Below, in pieces: positions 53,166-61,789 of a stretch of 64,000 nucleotides of DNA. The translations under genes were made by a program, and so were the position numbers. The stretch spans positions 124,001-188,000 of the forward strand of contig NZ_QURB01000001.1 in assembly GCF_003402975.1 (NCBI RefSeq), written 5' to 3'. Source of the DNA: Brumimicrobium aurantiacum. Its GTDB lineage: Bacteria > Bacteroidota > Bacteroidia > Flavobacteriales_D > Crocinitomicaceae. Numbering within the stretch: the first letter of the stretch is position 1; every line of letters starts with the position of its first letter. Under the pieces are notes generated by a model. It saw nothing but the letters and a program-made list of their open reading frames with translations. It did no database searches and was not told the origin of the DNA.

Positions 53166-54374
53166 ATGAAAATTGGAGTTATCGGTGGAGGTGCAGCAGG
53201 ATTTTTTGCAGCAATTCAAGCAAAATCAAATTATCCGTCAAGTACAGTCATTATTCTTGAAAAGTCAAAAAAGCTTTTATCAAAAGTTAAAATTTCTGGA
53301 GGTGGACGATGTAACGTAACGAATGCTACAACTTCAATTTCAGAATTAAGTAAGGCCTATCCTAGAGGTGGAAAACAACTCAAGAAATTATTTCAGAAAT
53401 TCAATACAATACACACACATGAATGGTTTACTTCAAGAGGAGTTGAACTTTATGCACAAGATGACCAAAGGGTTTTTCCGGTGTCTGATGACTCACAAAC
53501 GATTGTAGATTGTTTAATGAATGAAGTTCAAAAACTTGGCATCACCATTAAAACTGAGGCTTCAGTAAAAAAGATTCAACCTGAAGAAAATGGGCTTTCG
53601 TTATTTTTAGACGACGTGAATAACATCTTCTTTGACAAGGTTATAGTTGCTGCTGGAGGAAGTCCAAAAATGAGTGGACTGCAGTGGTTGGCTGATTTAG
53701 GACATGAAATTAAGTCCCCGGTTCCTAGTTTATTTACATTCAACATGCCGAATGAAAAAGTAAAATCGTTGATGGGTGTTGCCGTTGATCAAGCTACAAC
53801 AAGAATTCAAGGAGAAAAATTAATTGGAAACGGTCCTTTATTGATTACGCATTGGGGAATGAGTGGCCCTGCAGTTTTGGTACTTTCGTCATTTGGCGCA
53901 CGACTTTTATCTGATAAAAACTACCAGTTCAACTTACAAGTGAATTGGACCAATGAGCAAAATCAAGAAATTGTAAGACAAGAGATTCTTAATATCATGA
54001 CAGACCATGGTCAAAAGCAATTACAGAATATTCGTCCTTACATGTTACCTTCTCGATTATGGCATTTCTTATTAACAAAAGCAGAGTTACCACTGACTCA
54101 AAAATGGGATGAAATTGGTAAAAAGGGAACACACAAATTAATTGAATTGTTAACCAACGATATTTACGAAGTAAAAGGGAAGACGACTTTTAAGGAAGAA
54201 TTTGTGACTTGTGGTGGAGTAAGTTTACAAAGCGTCAACAGTAAAACCTTGGAAAGTAAACACATTCCAGGTCTTTATTTTGCTGGAGAAGTACTCGACA
54301 TTGATGCAATTACTGGAGGATACAACTTCCAAGCGGCATGGACAACAGGGTTTATTGCAGGGAAATTAAAATAA
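53166..54374 (+). CDS. NAD(P)/FAD-dependent oxidoreductase (BaiN/HI0933 family)
   Basis: 402 aa flavoprotein. IGVIGGGAAGFFAAIQA is the FAD-binding turn, SGGGRCNVTNATT the family signature, and CGGVSLQSVNSKTLESK with GLYFAGEVLDIDAITGGYNFQAAWTTG the C-terminal FAD motif. The central domain has the HI0933-type insert (GPLLITHWGMSGPAVLVLS). Members are annotated BaiN (bile-acid hydratase-like) or aminoacetone oxidase, but the true substrate is usually unknown. Single gene with a terminator. Confidence 0.92.
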   Translation: MKIGVIGGGAAGFFAAIQAKSNYPSSTVIILEKSKKLLSKVKISGGGRCNVTNATTSISELSKAYPRGGKQLKKLFQKFNTIHTHEWFTSRGVELYAQDDQRVFPVSDDSQTIVDCLMNEVQKLGITIKTEASVKKIQPEENGLSLFLDDVNNIFFDKVIVAAGGSPKMSGLQWLADLGHEIKSPVPSLFTFNMPNEKVKSLMGVAVDQATTRIQGEKLIGNGPLLITHWGMSGPAVLVLSSFGARLLSDKNYQFNLQVNWTNEQNQEIVRQEILNIMTDHGQKQLQNIRPYMLPSRLWHFLLTKAELPLTQKWDEIGKKGTHKLIELLTNDIYEVKGKTTFKEEFVTCGGVSLQSVNSKTLESKHIPGLYFAGEVLDIDAITGGYNFQAAWTTGFIAGKLK

Positions 54375-54408
54375 AAACGATGACTTATTTGAATATAAAT
54401 CATCGTTT
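54375..54408. terminator. Bidirectional terminator
   Basis: aaacgatga (54375-54383) pairs perfectly with tcatcgttt (54400-54408), between the BaiN-like gene and the convergent META-domain gene. Confidence 0.7.
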
Positions 54409-54431
54409 CGCATTCAATTTATCTCAGATAA

Positions 54432-55448
54432 TTATTTTTTGAACACCAAAACTTGCTCCTGGTTATGATCAAATAAAATCAACTTATCACCTTTAATTTT
54501 ATAAGTAACGGTTGTTCTCAATGCATTTAAAAACTGATTTGACAACTCCATTTCAGGACACATCATTTTAGTAGAAGCAATTGCATCAAATTTTAATACT
54601 TCACTTGTAACTGTATTGATTGACGCATTAAAATTATTACATCCATCTTTACCTGCAATCATCATATTATCTAGATCAATTGTAAGTTCTGGTGTATCAT
54701 TAAACTTTTGAATAGAGTCTTCTTTGATTTTAATATTCATCCATTTTCCTCCAAGTGCAGGATTAGGTTGTTTTGGATCGACTTTAATAAAAGTCAATTT
54801 TTCTTTTCCATCTTCATCAAAAAACGTCAATTGATCATCTTTCACCTCATAAGTTTTGATTTGCGCCAAAGCTTTGTGGTATTCAGCTTCCATGTTTTTA
54901 TTAAAACAGTTCATAGCACTTACCGCACCATCTTCCAAATCAATTGTTTCTGTTGTTAACTCGTTTATTTTACTAGCATACACATTACAGCCTCCATTAC
55001 CAGAAACTTGCATTGTTTTAACATCAATTTTTAAAGTCGGCAATAGAATCATTTTATTAATTTTAGACTTATTGATAGTTGCAAGAACCCATTCGTTATT
55101 TAAAGCAAATCTTGGGTCAGTCTTTGACTCTAAAACTTTGATCAAAGCATATTCAATTGTCGAAGCATCGGAAGGTGTATTTTGCTCTTCACGCTGTTTT
55201 ACATCCACCTCTACTTTTTTCATCAAACCTTCTTCAAATTCAAAACCATCAATACTATTATAGAAGTACTCCCATTTTTCATCCGATAGGTTCTCACCTT
55301 TATGCACGTTTAAACATTTCTTTTTACCGCTTCCAGCATCACATTCTGATTTAATTCCACTAATCCACATAGTTTCAGTTTTCGTAGTGGAACACGCTTG
55401 AAGGAAAAACATTCCAATCGCGATAAACATTGCATTTTTAATTTTCAT
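54432..55448 (-). CDS. Lipoprotein with two META domains
   Basis: 338 aa; lipobox FLQAC (Cys19). A Cys-containing region (ECDAGSGKKKCLNVH) and a linker precede two META/HslJ domains: the first around 120-215 (VKTMQVSGNGGCNVYASKI, AVSAMNCF) and the second around 230-338 (DNMMIAGKDGCNNFNASI, IASTKMMCPEM). The domains were probably duplicated inside the gene. HslJ-type proteins are periplasmic or outer-membrane associated and linked to heat or novobiocin resistance in E. coli; the role here is unknown. Confidence 0.87.
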   Translation of the reverse strand: MKIKNAMFIAIGMFFLQACSTTKTETMWISGIKSECDAGSGKKKCLNVHKGENLSDEKWEYFYNSIDGFEFEEGLMKKVEVDVKQREEQNTPSDASTIEYALIKVLESKTDPRFALNNEWVLATINKSKINKMILLPTLKIDVKTMQVSGNGGCNVYASKINELTTETIDLEDGAVSAMNCFNKNMEAEYHKALAQIKTYEVKDDQLTFFDEDGKEKLTFIKVDPKQPNPALGGKWMNIKIKEDSIQKFNDTPELTIDLDNMMIAGKDGCNNFNASINTVTSEVLKFDAIASTKMMCPEMELSNQFLNALRTTVTYKIKGDKLILFDHNQEQVLVFKK

Positions 55449-55537
55449 ATAAATCGTATTGGTTATATACTTATAATTAAGAGAATTAGTGACATAGCAG
55501 CCGTATCACGGTACTAAATGGTTATAATATGTTAATT

Positions 55538-56221
55538 CTAGAAGTTTGGAGTCAAAGAATGGGTCTTAAAGAAGTCATCTATATATTCAATTGCTTCCTC
55601 TTCATCCTCAACTACTTTAAACAAATTAAGGTCATCTGCAGAAATGTTTCCTTCTGCCAACATTGTGTTTTTAATCCAATCAATTAAGCCAGACCAATAA
55701 TCTTTACCAATTAATACTACTGGTTTCTTTGCAATCTTTTTGGTTTGAATCAGAGTTAGTGCTTCAAACATTTCATCAAGTGTACCAAATCCACCAGGAA
55801 GTACAACAAAAGCTTGAGAATACTTTACAAAGACAACTTTTCTTACGAAGAAGTAATCAAATTTCAAGTTACAATCAACATCAATATGCTTATTTCCTGT
55901 TTGCTCGAAAGGTAATTCAATATTCAAACCAATAGATTGTCCACCTCCTTCTTGAGCACCTTTATTTCCAGCTTCCATAATTCCAGGACCACCGCCAGTG
56001 ATAACACCATAACCTCTTTCAGCCAACATTCTAGAGACATTTACAGCTTTTTGATAATATTTATTGTGGGCTTGTGTTCTTGCAGAACCAAAAACTGAGA
56101 TACTCGGACCAATTTTAGCCATACTTTCATACCCTTGTACAAATTCAGACATGATTTTAAAAATCGCCCAACTATCATTTGACTTTATCTCATTCCAATC
56201 TTTTCCTGTTTTATGACTCAT
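55538..56221 (-). CDS. LOG family protein (TIGR00730, cytokinin riboside 5'-monophosphate phosphoribohydrolase-like)
   Basis: 227 aa Rossmann-like protein. SVFGSARTQAHNKYY and GVITGGGPGIMEAGNKGAQEGGG form the nucleotide-binding part, and PGGFGTLDEMFEALTLIQTKK is the PGGxGTxxE LOG motif with catalytic Arg/Glu nearby. The family hydrolyses the N-glycosidic bond of (modified) AMP. It starts 4 bp after uvrA and is probably cotranscribed. Confidence 0.92.
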   Translation of the reverse strand: MSHKTGKDWNEIKSNDSWAIFKIMSEFVQGYESMAKIGPSISVFGSARTQAHNKYYQKAVNVSRMLAERGYGVITGGGPGIMEAGNKGAQEGGGQSIGLNIELPFEQTGNKHIDVDCNLKFDYFFVRKVVFVKYSQAFVVLPGGFGTLDEMFEALTLIQTKKIAKKPVVLIGKDYWSGLIDWIKNTMLAEGNISADDLNLFKVVEDEEEAIEYIDDFFKTHSLTPNF

Positions 56222-56225
56222 AATT

Positions 56226-59027
56226 TTATCTTTCTAATTCTATTTTTAAATATTTTGCTGTAATCGAATCCTTACTATTCTTCACTAACTTCTCTGGGGT
56301 TCCTTCACCAACAATTCGCCCTCCAGACTTTCCACCTTCTGGACCAACATCGATGATATAATCAGCGACCTTAACAATATCAAGGTTATGTTCGATTACT
56401 AGTACAGTGTTTCCTTCATCAACCAAACGGTTCAAAACATCAAGTAACATTCGGATATCTTCAAAATGCAAACCAGTTGAAGGTTCATCTAGAATATAAA
56501 TGGTTTTTCCCGTACTCTTTTTAGAGAGTTCAGTTGATAATTTTATACGTTGCGCCTCTCCTCCAGAAACTGTTGTGGAAGGTTGACCTAGTTTAATGTA
56601 TCCTAATCCAACAGACAGCAACGTAGACAATATACGATGAATCTTTGGAATAGGCTCAAAAAACTCAGTTGCTTTTTCGATGGTCATATCCAGCACATCA
56701 TGAATTGACTTTCCTTTATAACGTACCTCAAGTGTTTCTCGATTATATCGTTTCCCTCCACACGTTTCGCATTCAACGTAAACATCTGGCAAGAAATTCA
56801 TTTCGATTTGTTTGAGACCTCCACCTTTACAGGTTTCACAACGGCCGCCTTTTACATTAAAAGAAAAACGACCTGGTTTATACCCACGAATTTGCGCTTC
56901 CGGCAAGCTCGCAAACAAGCTTCTTATTTCATCAAAGACTTTGGTATATGTTGCTGGATTAGAGCGTGGAGTCCTTCCAATTGGATCTTGATTAATTTCG
57001 ATTACCTTATCTAAATGCTGAATTCCATTGATTTTTTTATACGGCAAAGGCTCTTTTACGCCATTGTAGATTTCCGCGTTCAATATCGGATACAATGTTT
57101 GATTGATTAAAGAAGATTTACCACTTCCTGAAACACCTGTCACACAAGTGAATGTACCTAATGGAATTTTTAAATCTACATTTTTCAGATTGTGTCCTGT
57201 CGCTCCTTTTAAAGTCAGGTGCTTTCCATTACCTTTTCTTCTTTCATCGGGAAGTTCAATCTTCCTTCTGTCGGATAAGTACTCAGCAGTAAGTGAATCT
57301 CTTTTTAGCAATTCTTTCCAAGTCGTTGCGTTGATGATCTCTCCTCCTCTAACTCCAGCGCCTGGGCCAATATCTACGATAAAATCTGCGGCTTCGATCA
57401 TTTCACGATCATGTTCCACAACTATTACTGAGTTTCCAGTATCTCGAAGGTGTTTTAAAGATTCGATTAACCTTGTATTATCACGCTGATGCAATCCAAT
57501 ACTCGGTTCATCGAGGACATATAAAACATTCATCAACTCTGATCCAATTTGAGTTGCCAATCGAATTCGCTGCCCTTCCCCACCTGATAGTGTTCTCGCA
57601 GAACGATTAAGTGTTAAGTAATTCAATCCGACCGATAAAATAAATGAAAGTCGGTCGTTGATTTCTTTTAAAATTTCCTTACCGATAATCATTTCAGACT
57701 TACCAAGTTTGTCTGGTAAGTCTTTAAAAAAGTGAGCCAATTCATCGATATCCATTTCTACTAATTGACCAATATGATGACCGTCAATTTCAAAATAATG
57801 TGCTTCTTTTTTTAAGCGTGAACCTTCACACGTTGGACACGTCTTTTTATTCATAAAAGATTGCGCCCAACGGGTAATCTTTGCCGAAGTTTTCTCTTCA
57901 ATGTGTCGGGTTAAAAAATCAATGATTCCTTCAAAAGAGGCTACATTCTTTCCATTTTTATTTCGCGTAGCTTCACGACCATATAAAACAGAGGTCATCA
58001 CCTCACTTGGAATTTCTTTTAGAGGTGTTTTTAAGGTAAATCCTTCATCATTTAAAAAATTTTCAAGGGCTTCGAAAATCCAAGTTCGTTTATACTTCCC
58101 TAACGGTGCTAAACCTCCTTCTTTTATAGATAGAGAATCATCTGGAATAATTTTCTCAAGGTCAATAACAGAAACTTCTCCTAAACCATTACAATTAGAA
58201 CATGCTCCATATGGTGAATTAAAAGAAAACAAATTCGGCTCCGGATCGGGGTAACTTATTCCAGAAGTGGGACACATTAATGTTCGACTAAAATGTCTCA
58301 CTTCTTTGGCGTTGTATTTTTGAAGCATCATCGATTTTTCACCGATTTCCATACTTGTCTCCACCGCTTTCTTAAGTCGTTTTTTGTCTTTTTTGTCTAC
58401 TTTCACACGGTCGACCACCAATTCGATATCGTGCACTTTATAACGATCCACCTTCATTCCAGGCGTGATATCAACAATTTGACCATCGACACGCATTTTG
58501 GTAAAACCTTTTTTGAGCATACGTTCAAAAAGTTCGCGGTAATGTCCTTTTCTTCCTTTAACGAGTGGTGCTAGAAACACCACTTTTTCATTTTCAAAAT
58601 CTTGAATTATCAAGGAAACAATTTGATCGTCTGAGTATTTCACCATTTCTTCACCAGAAACAAAAGAAAAAGCTGTTCCGATACGGGCGAAAAGCAGTCG
58701 CATAAAGTCATAGACTTCAGTAATTGTTCCTACTGTTGATCGCGGATTTTTAGAAACGGTTTTTTGTTCGATAGAAATCACGGGTGAAAGTCCATCTATT
58801 TTATCCACATTGGGTCTGTCCATTCCTGAAAGAAACTGTCTAGCATAGGCAGAGAATGTTTCAATATAGCGACGCTGACCCTCAGCAAAAATGGTATCAA
58901 AAGCCAAAGAAGATTTACCAGACCCACTCAACCCCGTAAAAACAACAAGTTCATTTCGAGGAATTGTTAAATCAACATTCTTTAGGTTGTGTTCTTTTGC
59001 TCCAAGAATTTCTATTTTATCATTCAT
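56226..59027 (-). CDS. uvrA: Excinuclease ABC subunit A
   Basis: 933 aa, full length. Two ABC modules: TGLSGSGKSSLAFDTIF and TGVSGSGKSSLINQTL are the Walker A motifs, and LSGGEGQRIRLATQIG and VSGGEAQRIKLSTELS the signatures. CPTCEGSRLKKEAHYF and CETCKGGGLKQIEMNFLPDVYVECETCGG are Cys4 zinc modules. It finds DNA lesions for nucleotide excision repair. It lies 27 bp behind the lytic transglycosylase gene and 4 bp ahead of the LOG gene. Confidence 0.97.
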   Translation of the reverse strand: MNDKIEILGAKEHNLKNVDLTIPRNELVVFTGLSGSGKSSLAFDTIFAEGQRRYIETFSAYARQFLSGMDRPNVDKIDGLSPVISIEQKTVSKNPRSTVGTITEVYDFMRLLFARIGTAFSFVSGEEMVKYSDDQIVSLIIQDFENEKVVFLAPLVKGRKGHYRELFERMLKKGFTKMRVDGQIVDITPGMKVDRYKVHDIELVVDRVKVDKKDKKRLKKAVETSMEIGEKSMMLQKYNAKEVRHFSRTLMCPTSGISYPDPEPNLFSFNSPYGACSNCNGLGEVSVIDLEKIIPDDSLSIKEGGLAPLGKYKRTWIFEALENFLNDEGFTLKTPLKEIPSEVMTSVLYGREATRNKNGKNVASFEGIIDFLTRHIEEKTSAKITRWAQSFMNKKTCPTCEGSRLKKEAHYFEIDGHHIGQLVEMDIDELAHFFKDLPDKLGKSEMIIGKEILKEINDRLSFILSVGLNYLTLNRSARTLSGGEGQRIRLATQIGSELMNVLYVLDEPSIGLHQRDNTRLIESLKHLRDTGNSVIVVEHDREMIEAADFIVDIGPGAGVRGGEIINATTWKELLKRDSLTAEYLSDRRKIELPDERRKGNGKHLTLKGATGHNLKNVDLKIPLGTFTCVTGVSGSGKSSLINQTLYPILNAEIYNGVKEPLPYKKINGIQHLDKVIEINQDPIGRTPRSNPATYTKVFDEIRSLFASLPEAQIRGYKPGRFSFNVKGGRCETCKGGGLKQIEMNFLPDVYVECETCGGKRYNRETLEVRYKGKSIHDVLDMTIEKATEFFEPIPKIHRILSTLLSVGLGYIKLGQPSTTVSGGEAQRIKLSTELSKKSTGKTIYILDEPSTGLHFEDIRMLLDVLNRLVDEGNTVLVIEHNLDIVKVADYIIDVGPEGGKSGGRIVGEGTPEKLVKNSKDSITAKYLKIELER

Positions 59028-59054
59028 AATATTTGTACTTAAATATACCTATTG

Positions 59055-59984
59055 TTAACCTTCGAATCGGCCAAGTTGTTCATTATTTTCTGGAATTTTA
59101 AAAGTAAAAGATTCTCCTTCTTCTACGATAAAGTCGCGACCTCTAATCCAAGGGTTTAATTTACGTAAGATTTTGATGGTAATTCCTTGCTCAATTGACC
59201 AATTGTATAGGTTTGCTATTGTAGAGTCAACAACAACTTCTTGAGTTTGATATGCTGGATAATAATTTTCTTCATTCAGGTAGAAACCATAATTGTTTGG
59301 GTTTTCAAACACCAATTTTATGGCCAACATTCTAAAGATATAACGCGCTGTTTCTGAATTTAAGGAGAGATCAAAAAAGTTATTTACGCCTTGTCTTTCG
59401 AGGTTATCTGCAATTCCAAACATTCCCAAATTATATGAAGCTGCGGCTAAAATCCAATCATCGAATCGCTCGTGTGATTTTTTCAAGTAGGTACAAGCTG
59501 CTCGTGTACTTTTCTCAACATGATATCTTTCGTCCATTTGATGATTAATGGTTAAACCCAATTCCTTTGCAGTAGGTTCCATAAATTGCCAAAAACCTTT
59601 AGCACCTCGAGGACTTGTAACGTTTTTCAAGCCACTTTCAATTACAGAAATATAAACCAAATCTTCGGGCACTCCTTCTTCTTTAAAAATGCGCTTCATC
59701 ATGGGTAGCCAACGACTCGACCTTTTCATCATCATAATGGTATTCGAATGCCAAAAATTATTGACCACCAACTCATTGTCTAGTCTTTCTTTTAAGTCAA
59801 GATCCTTAAATGAAATCACCTGTCCAGCAAATGTCATTTGTTCGGGGATCTTAGGTAAAACGAAGTGATTCTCTACATTTTCTTTTGTTAGCTTTATTGG
59901 CTCTTTGGCCACATCCACTGGCTCGTTTTCACAAGCAGCCAATAAAAATGAAAGTGTAATAAAAGCAAGAAAAGTTCTTTTCAT
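59055..59984 (-). CDS. Lytic transglycosylase domain lipoprotein
   Basis: 309 aa. Signal peptide with lipobox LLAAC (Cys18). The SLT/goose-lysozyme-like domain (about 105-235) shows VYISVIESGLKNVTSPRGAKGFWQFMEPTAKELG with the catalytic Glu and ILAAASYNLGMFGI. Unlike the MltD-like protein at 49.6 kb it has no intact LysM domain, though the C-terminal KILRKLNPWIRGRDFIVEEG segment resembles one LysM repeat. It cleaves peptidoglycan from the envelope. First gene of the unit with uvrA. Confidence 0.9.
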   Translation of the reverse strand: MKRTFLAFITLSFLLAACENEPVDVAKEPIKLTKENVENHFVLPKIPEQMTFAGQVISFKDLDLKERLDNELVVNNFWHSNTIMMMKRSSRWLPMMKRIFKEEGVPEDLVYISVIESGLKNVTSPRGAKGFWQFMEPTAKELGLTINHQMDERYHVEKSTRAACTYLKKSHERFDDWILAAASYNLGMFGIADNLERQGVNNFFDLSLNSETARYIFRMLAIKLVFENPNNYGFYLNEENYYPAYQTQEVVVDSTIANLYNWSIEQGITIKILRKLNPWIRGRDFIVEEGESFTFKIPENNEQLGRFEG

Positions 59985-60006
59985 TGATCATCAGTTTTAA
60001 TAACTA

Positions 60007-60014
60007 CAAAAGTA
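60007..60014 (-). promoter_or_regulatory. Candidate -7 promoter element for the transglycosylase-uvrA unit
   Basis: Minus-strand TACTTTTG, matching TAnnTTTG, 22 bp before the start codon of the lytic transglycosylase gene. Confidence 0.4.
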
Positions 60015-60125
60015 ATGAAAGAAAACCATCTAGTAAGTGGCTAAAAATTCAAGATAATGTAAAATATCATAAGATTGAATTTACAAAATCTAAAGAAAAA
60101 GATCCATTGCTAGAATCAGTGATGA

Positions 60126-61199
60126 TTAATTTTCTGGCGCTTTATACTTTATTGTATTTCTATATAGTAAGAAAAATACAATTAGGAAAAACACGAAAGC
60201 CATTAAGGACATGAAGACCTGTTCAACACTAATAAAATAAGCTATTAATATCGCTAAGGCGGTTGAGAGCAATCCAATAAAAGTAAAAACCAACCAAACT
60301 TTAAAATCCGAAAGTCCTTTATACACTAAATGATGAGTAGTATGGTCCTTTCCTCCTAACATTACCGAAACTCCCCTTTTAGTACGATTAATTACTACTG
60401 TTAGAGTATCTACTATTGCAGGTGTAAAAGCAGCTAAAATGAGAAACACAGCGCTCCATGATGGAAGTTCATAGTTTGCTGGTAAATTCCACAAAGTTTT
60501 CACACCAAAAAAACTGACAAACAAGGCGATAAATTGACTCCCTGTATCTCCCATAAACATTTTTGCAGGATTAATATTGTAACAAAGAAAGCCAATCAAA
60601 GCACCAATTTCAATCACCATTAAGATCAACCAGAGAACATTACCTTGCGTAAAAAAGAGACCAAAAATGGTAACACATGAAATTAAAATAAAGAGTGAAG
60701 TAGTCCCTGTTATCCCATCCATATTATCGAGCATATTGAGACTATTCATTACTGCAACCACCCATAACACAGTAATCACACCATCTAAAATTGGTAGGTG
60801 GAAAACATCTATGGCATTATTGGTAAAGACAAAAATGAGTCCACATGATATTTGTCCAAACAACTTCAACATTGGTTTTGTGTTGTAAGCATCGTCAGCG
60901 ACTCCAATAACAAAAGCCAATGTGGATGCTGCCATTAAGCCAACAAACTCAGTATTATCAAAAATATTTTGATCGGAAAAAACCACTGCACAGACAAGGG
61001 CACCAACAACGAAAGTGAAATACATACTAATTCCACCTAGAGAAGGTTTTGAATCATTACTCCATCTTACAACTACATCATTTTTATTCCTAATTCCTAG
61101 GCTTTTAGAAAACCTAAGAACAAGTTTATTCATAATAAAGGAAACGCATAATGCACCTAAAAAGAAATAGATGTATTCAATTAAAGTGATGGATTTCAT
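60126..61199 (-). CDS. MraY/WecA-family glycan phosphotransferase
   Basis: 357 aa, about ten transmembrane helices. Motifs of polyprenyl-phosphate N-acetylhexosamine-1-phosphate transferases: GGISMYFTF, GVADDAYNTKP (the DD pair), NMLDNMDGITGT with the catalytic Asp, GDTGSQFIALF, and the basic GGKDHTTHHLV loop. It starts lipid-linked surface polysaccharide synthesis by moving a sugar phosphate to undecaprenyl phosphate. It begins 22 bp after rfbC and belongs to the polysaccharide cluster. Confidence 0.9.
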   Translation of the reverse strand: MKSITLIEYIYFFLGALCVSFIMNKLVLRFSKSLGIRNKNDVVVRWSNDSKPSLGGISMYFTFVVGALVCAVVFSDQNIFDNTEFVGLMAASTLAFVIGVADDAYNTKPMLKLFGQISCGLIFVFTNNAIDVFHLPILDGVITVLWVVAVMNSLNMLDNMDGITGTTSLFILISCVTIFGLFFTQGNVLWLILMVIEIGALIGFLCYNINPAKMFMGDTGSQFIALFVSFFGVKTLWNLPANYELPSWSAVFLILAAFTPAIVDTLTVVINRTKRGVSVMLGGKDHTTHHLVYKGLSDFKVWLVFTFIGLLSTALAILIAYFISVEQVFMSLMAFVFFLIVFFLLYRNTIKYKAPEN

Positions 61200-61221
61200 A
61201 ATTTGTCTAAGTGCCTAATGG

Positions 61222-61770
61222 TTAATCAAATGGTGTGGCAAAATTAATAAAACTTTTATAACTTTTGTCTTTTTCAGATAATATTGGGTCATTAATCTCC
61301 CAATTTATATTTAAACTAGAATCATTCCATTGTAGACCATCCTCACTCTCTTTATTATAGTAGTTTGTACACTTATAACTAAATATAGTATTATCTTCTA
61401 GGGTCACAAAGCCGTGGGCAAAACCTTCAGGGACAAACATTTGCTTTTTATTCTCAGCCGTCAATTTTACAGAAAAAGACTGTCCGTAGGTTGAAGAGTT
61501 TTTTCGAATATCAACTGCTACATCAATTGCACTACCAGCAACAACCCTCACTAATTTGGCTTGTGCGAATGGTGGTTTTTGAAAATGCAAACCTCTTAAG
61601 ACTCCGCGGTGAGACATTGATTCATTATCTTGTACAAAATTAGGTACTTTCCCAACCTTCTCCTTCCAAACATTTTCATTAAAGGATTCGTAAAAATAGC
61701 CTCTTTCGTCACCAAAAACTACTGGTTCTAATACTATTAAATCATCAATTCCTGTTTCTATTATCTTCAA
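61222..61770 (-). CDS. rfbC: dTDP-4-dehydrorhamnose 3,5-epimerase
   Basis: 182 aa from TTG 61770. The conserved beginning KIIETGIDDLIVLEPVVFGDERGYFYESFN follows directly on this codon; the ATGs further upstream lie inside the Wzc-like gene and would add a tail unknown in the family. HRGVLRGLHFQKPPFAQAKLVRV and PEGFAHGF are the RmlC signatures, with the catalytic His and Tyr region. It makes the L-rhamnose precursor; rfbA, B and D are not in the window. Confidence 0.93.
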   Translation of the reverse strand: MKIIETGIDDLIVLEPVVFGDERGYFYESFNENVWKEKVGKVPNFVQDNESMSHRGVLRGLHFQKPPFAQAKLVRVVAGSAIDVAVDIRKNSSTYGQSFSVKLTAENKKQMFVPEGFAHGFVTLEDNTIFSYKCTNYYNKESEDGLQWNDSSLNINWEINDPILSEKDKSYKSFINFATPFD

Positions 61771-61789
61771 GGTAAATCTTTTTTTGTTA

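Noticed and set aside
59984-60214. 76-codon plus-strand ORF starting TTG
   Set aside because: Starts inside the start region of the lytic transglycosylase gene and its end overlaps the MraY/WecA-like gene; composition is not protein-like.
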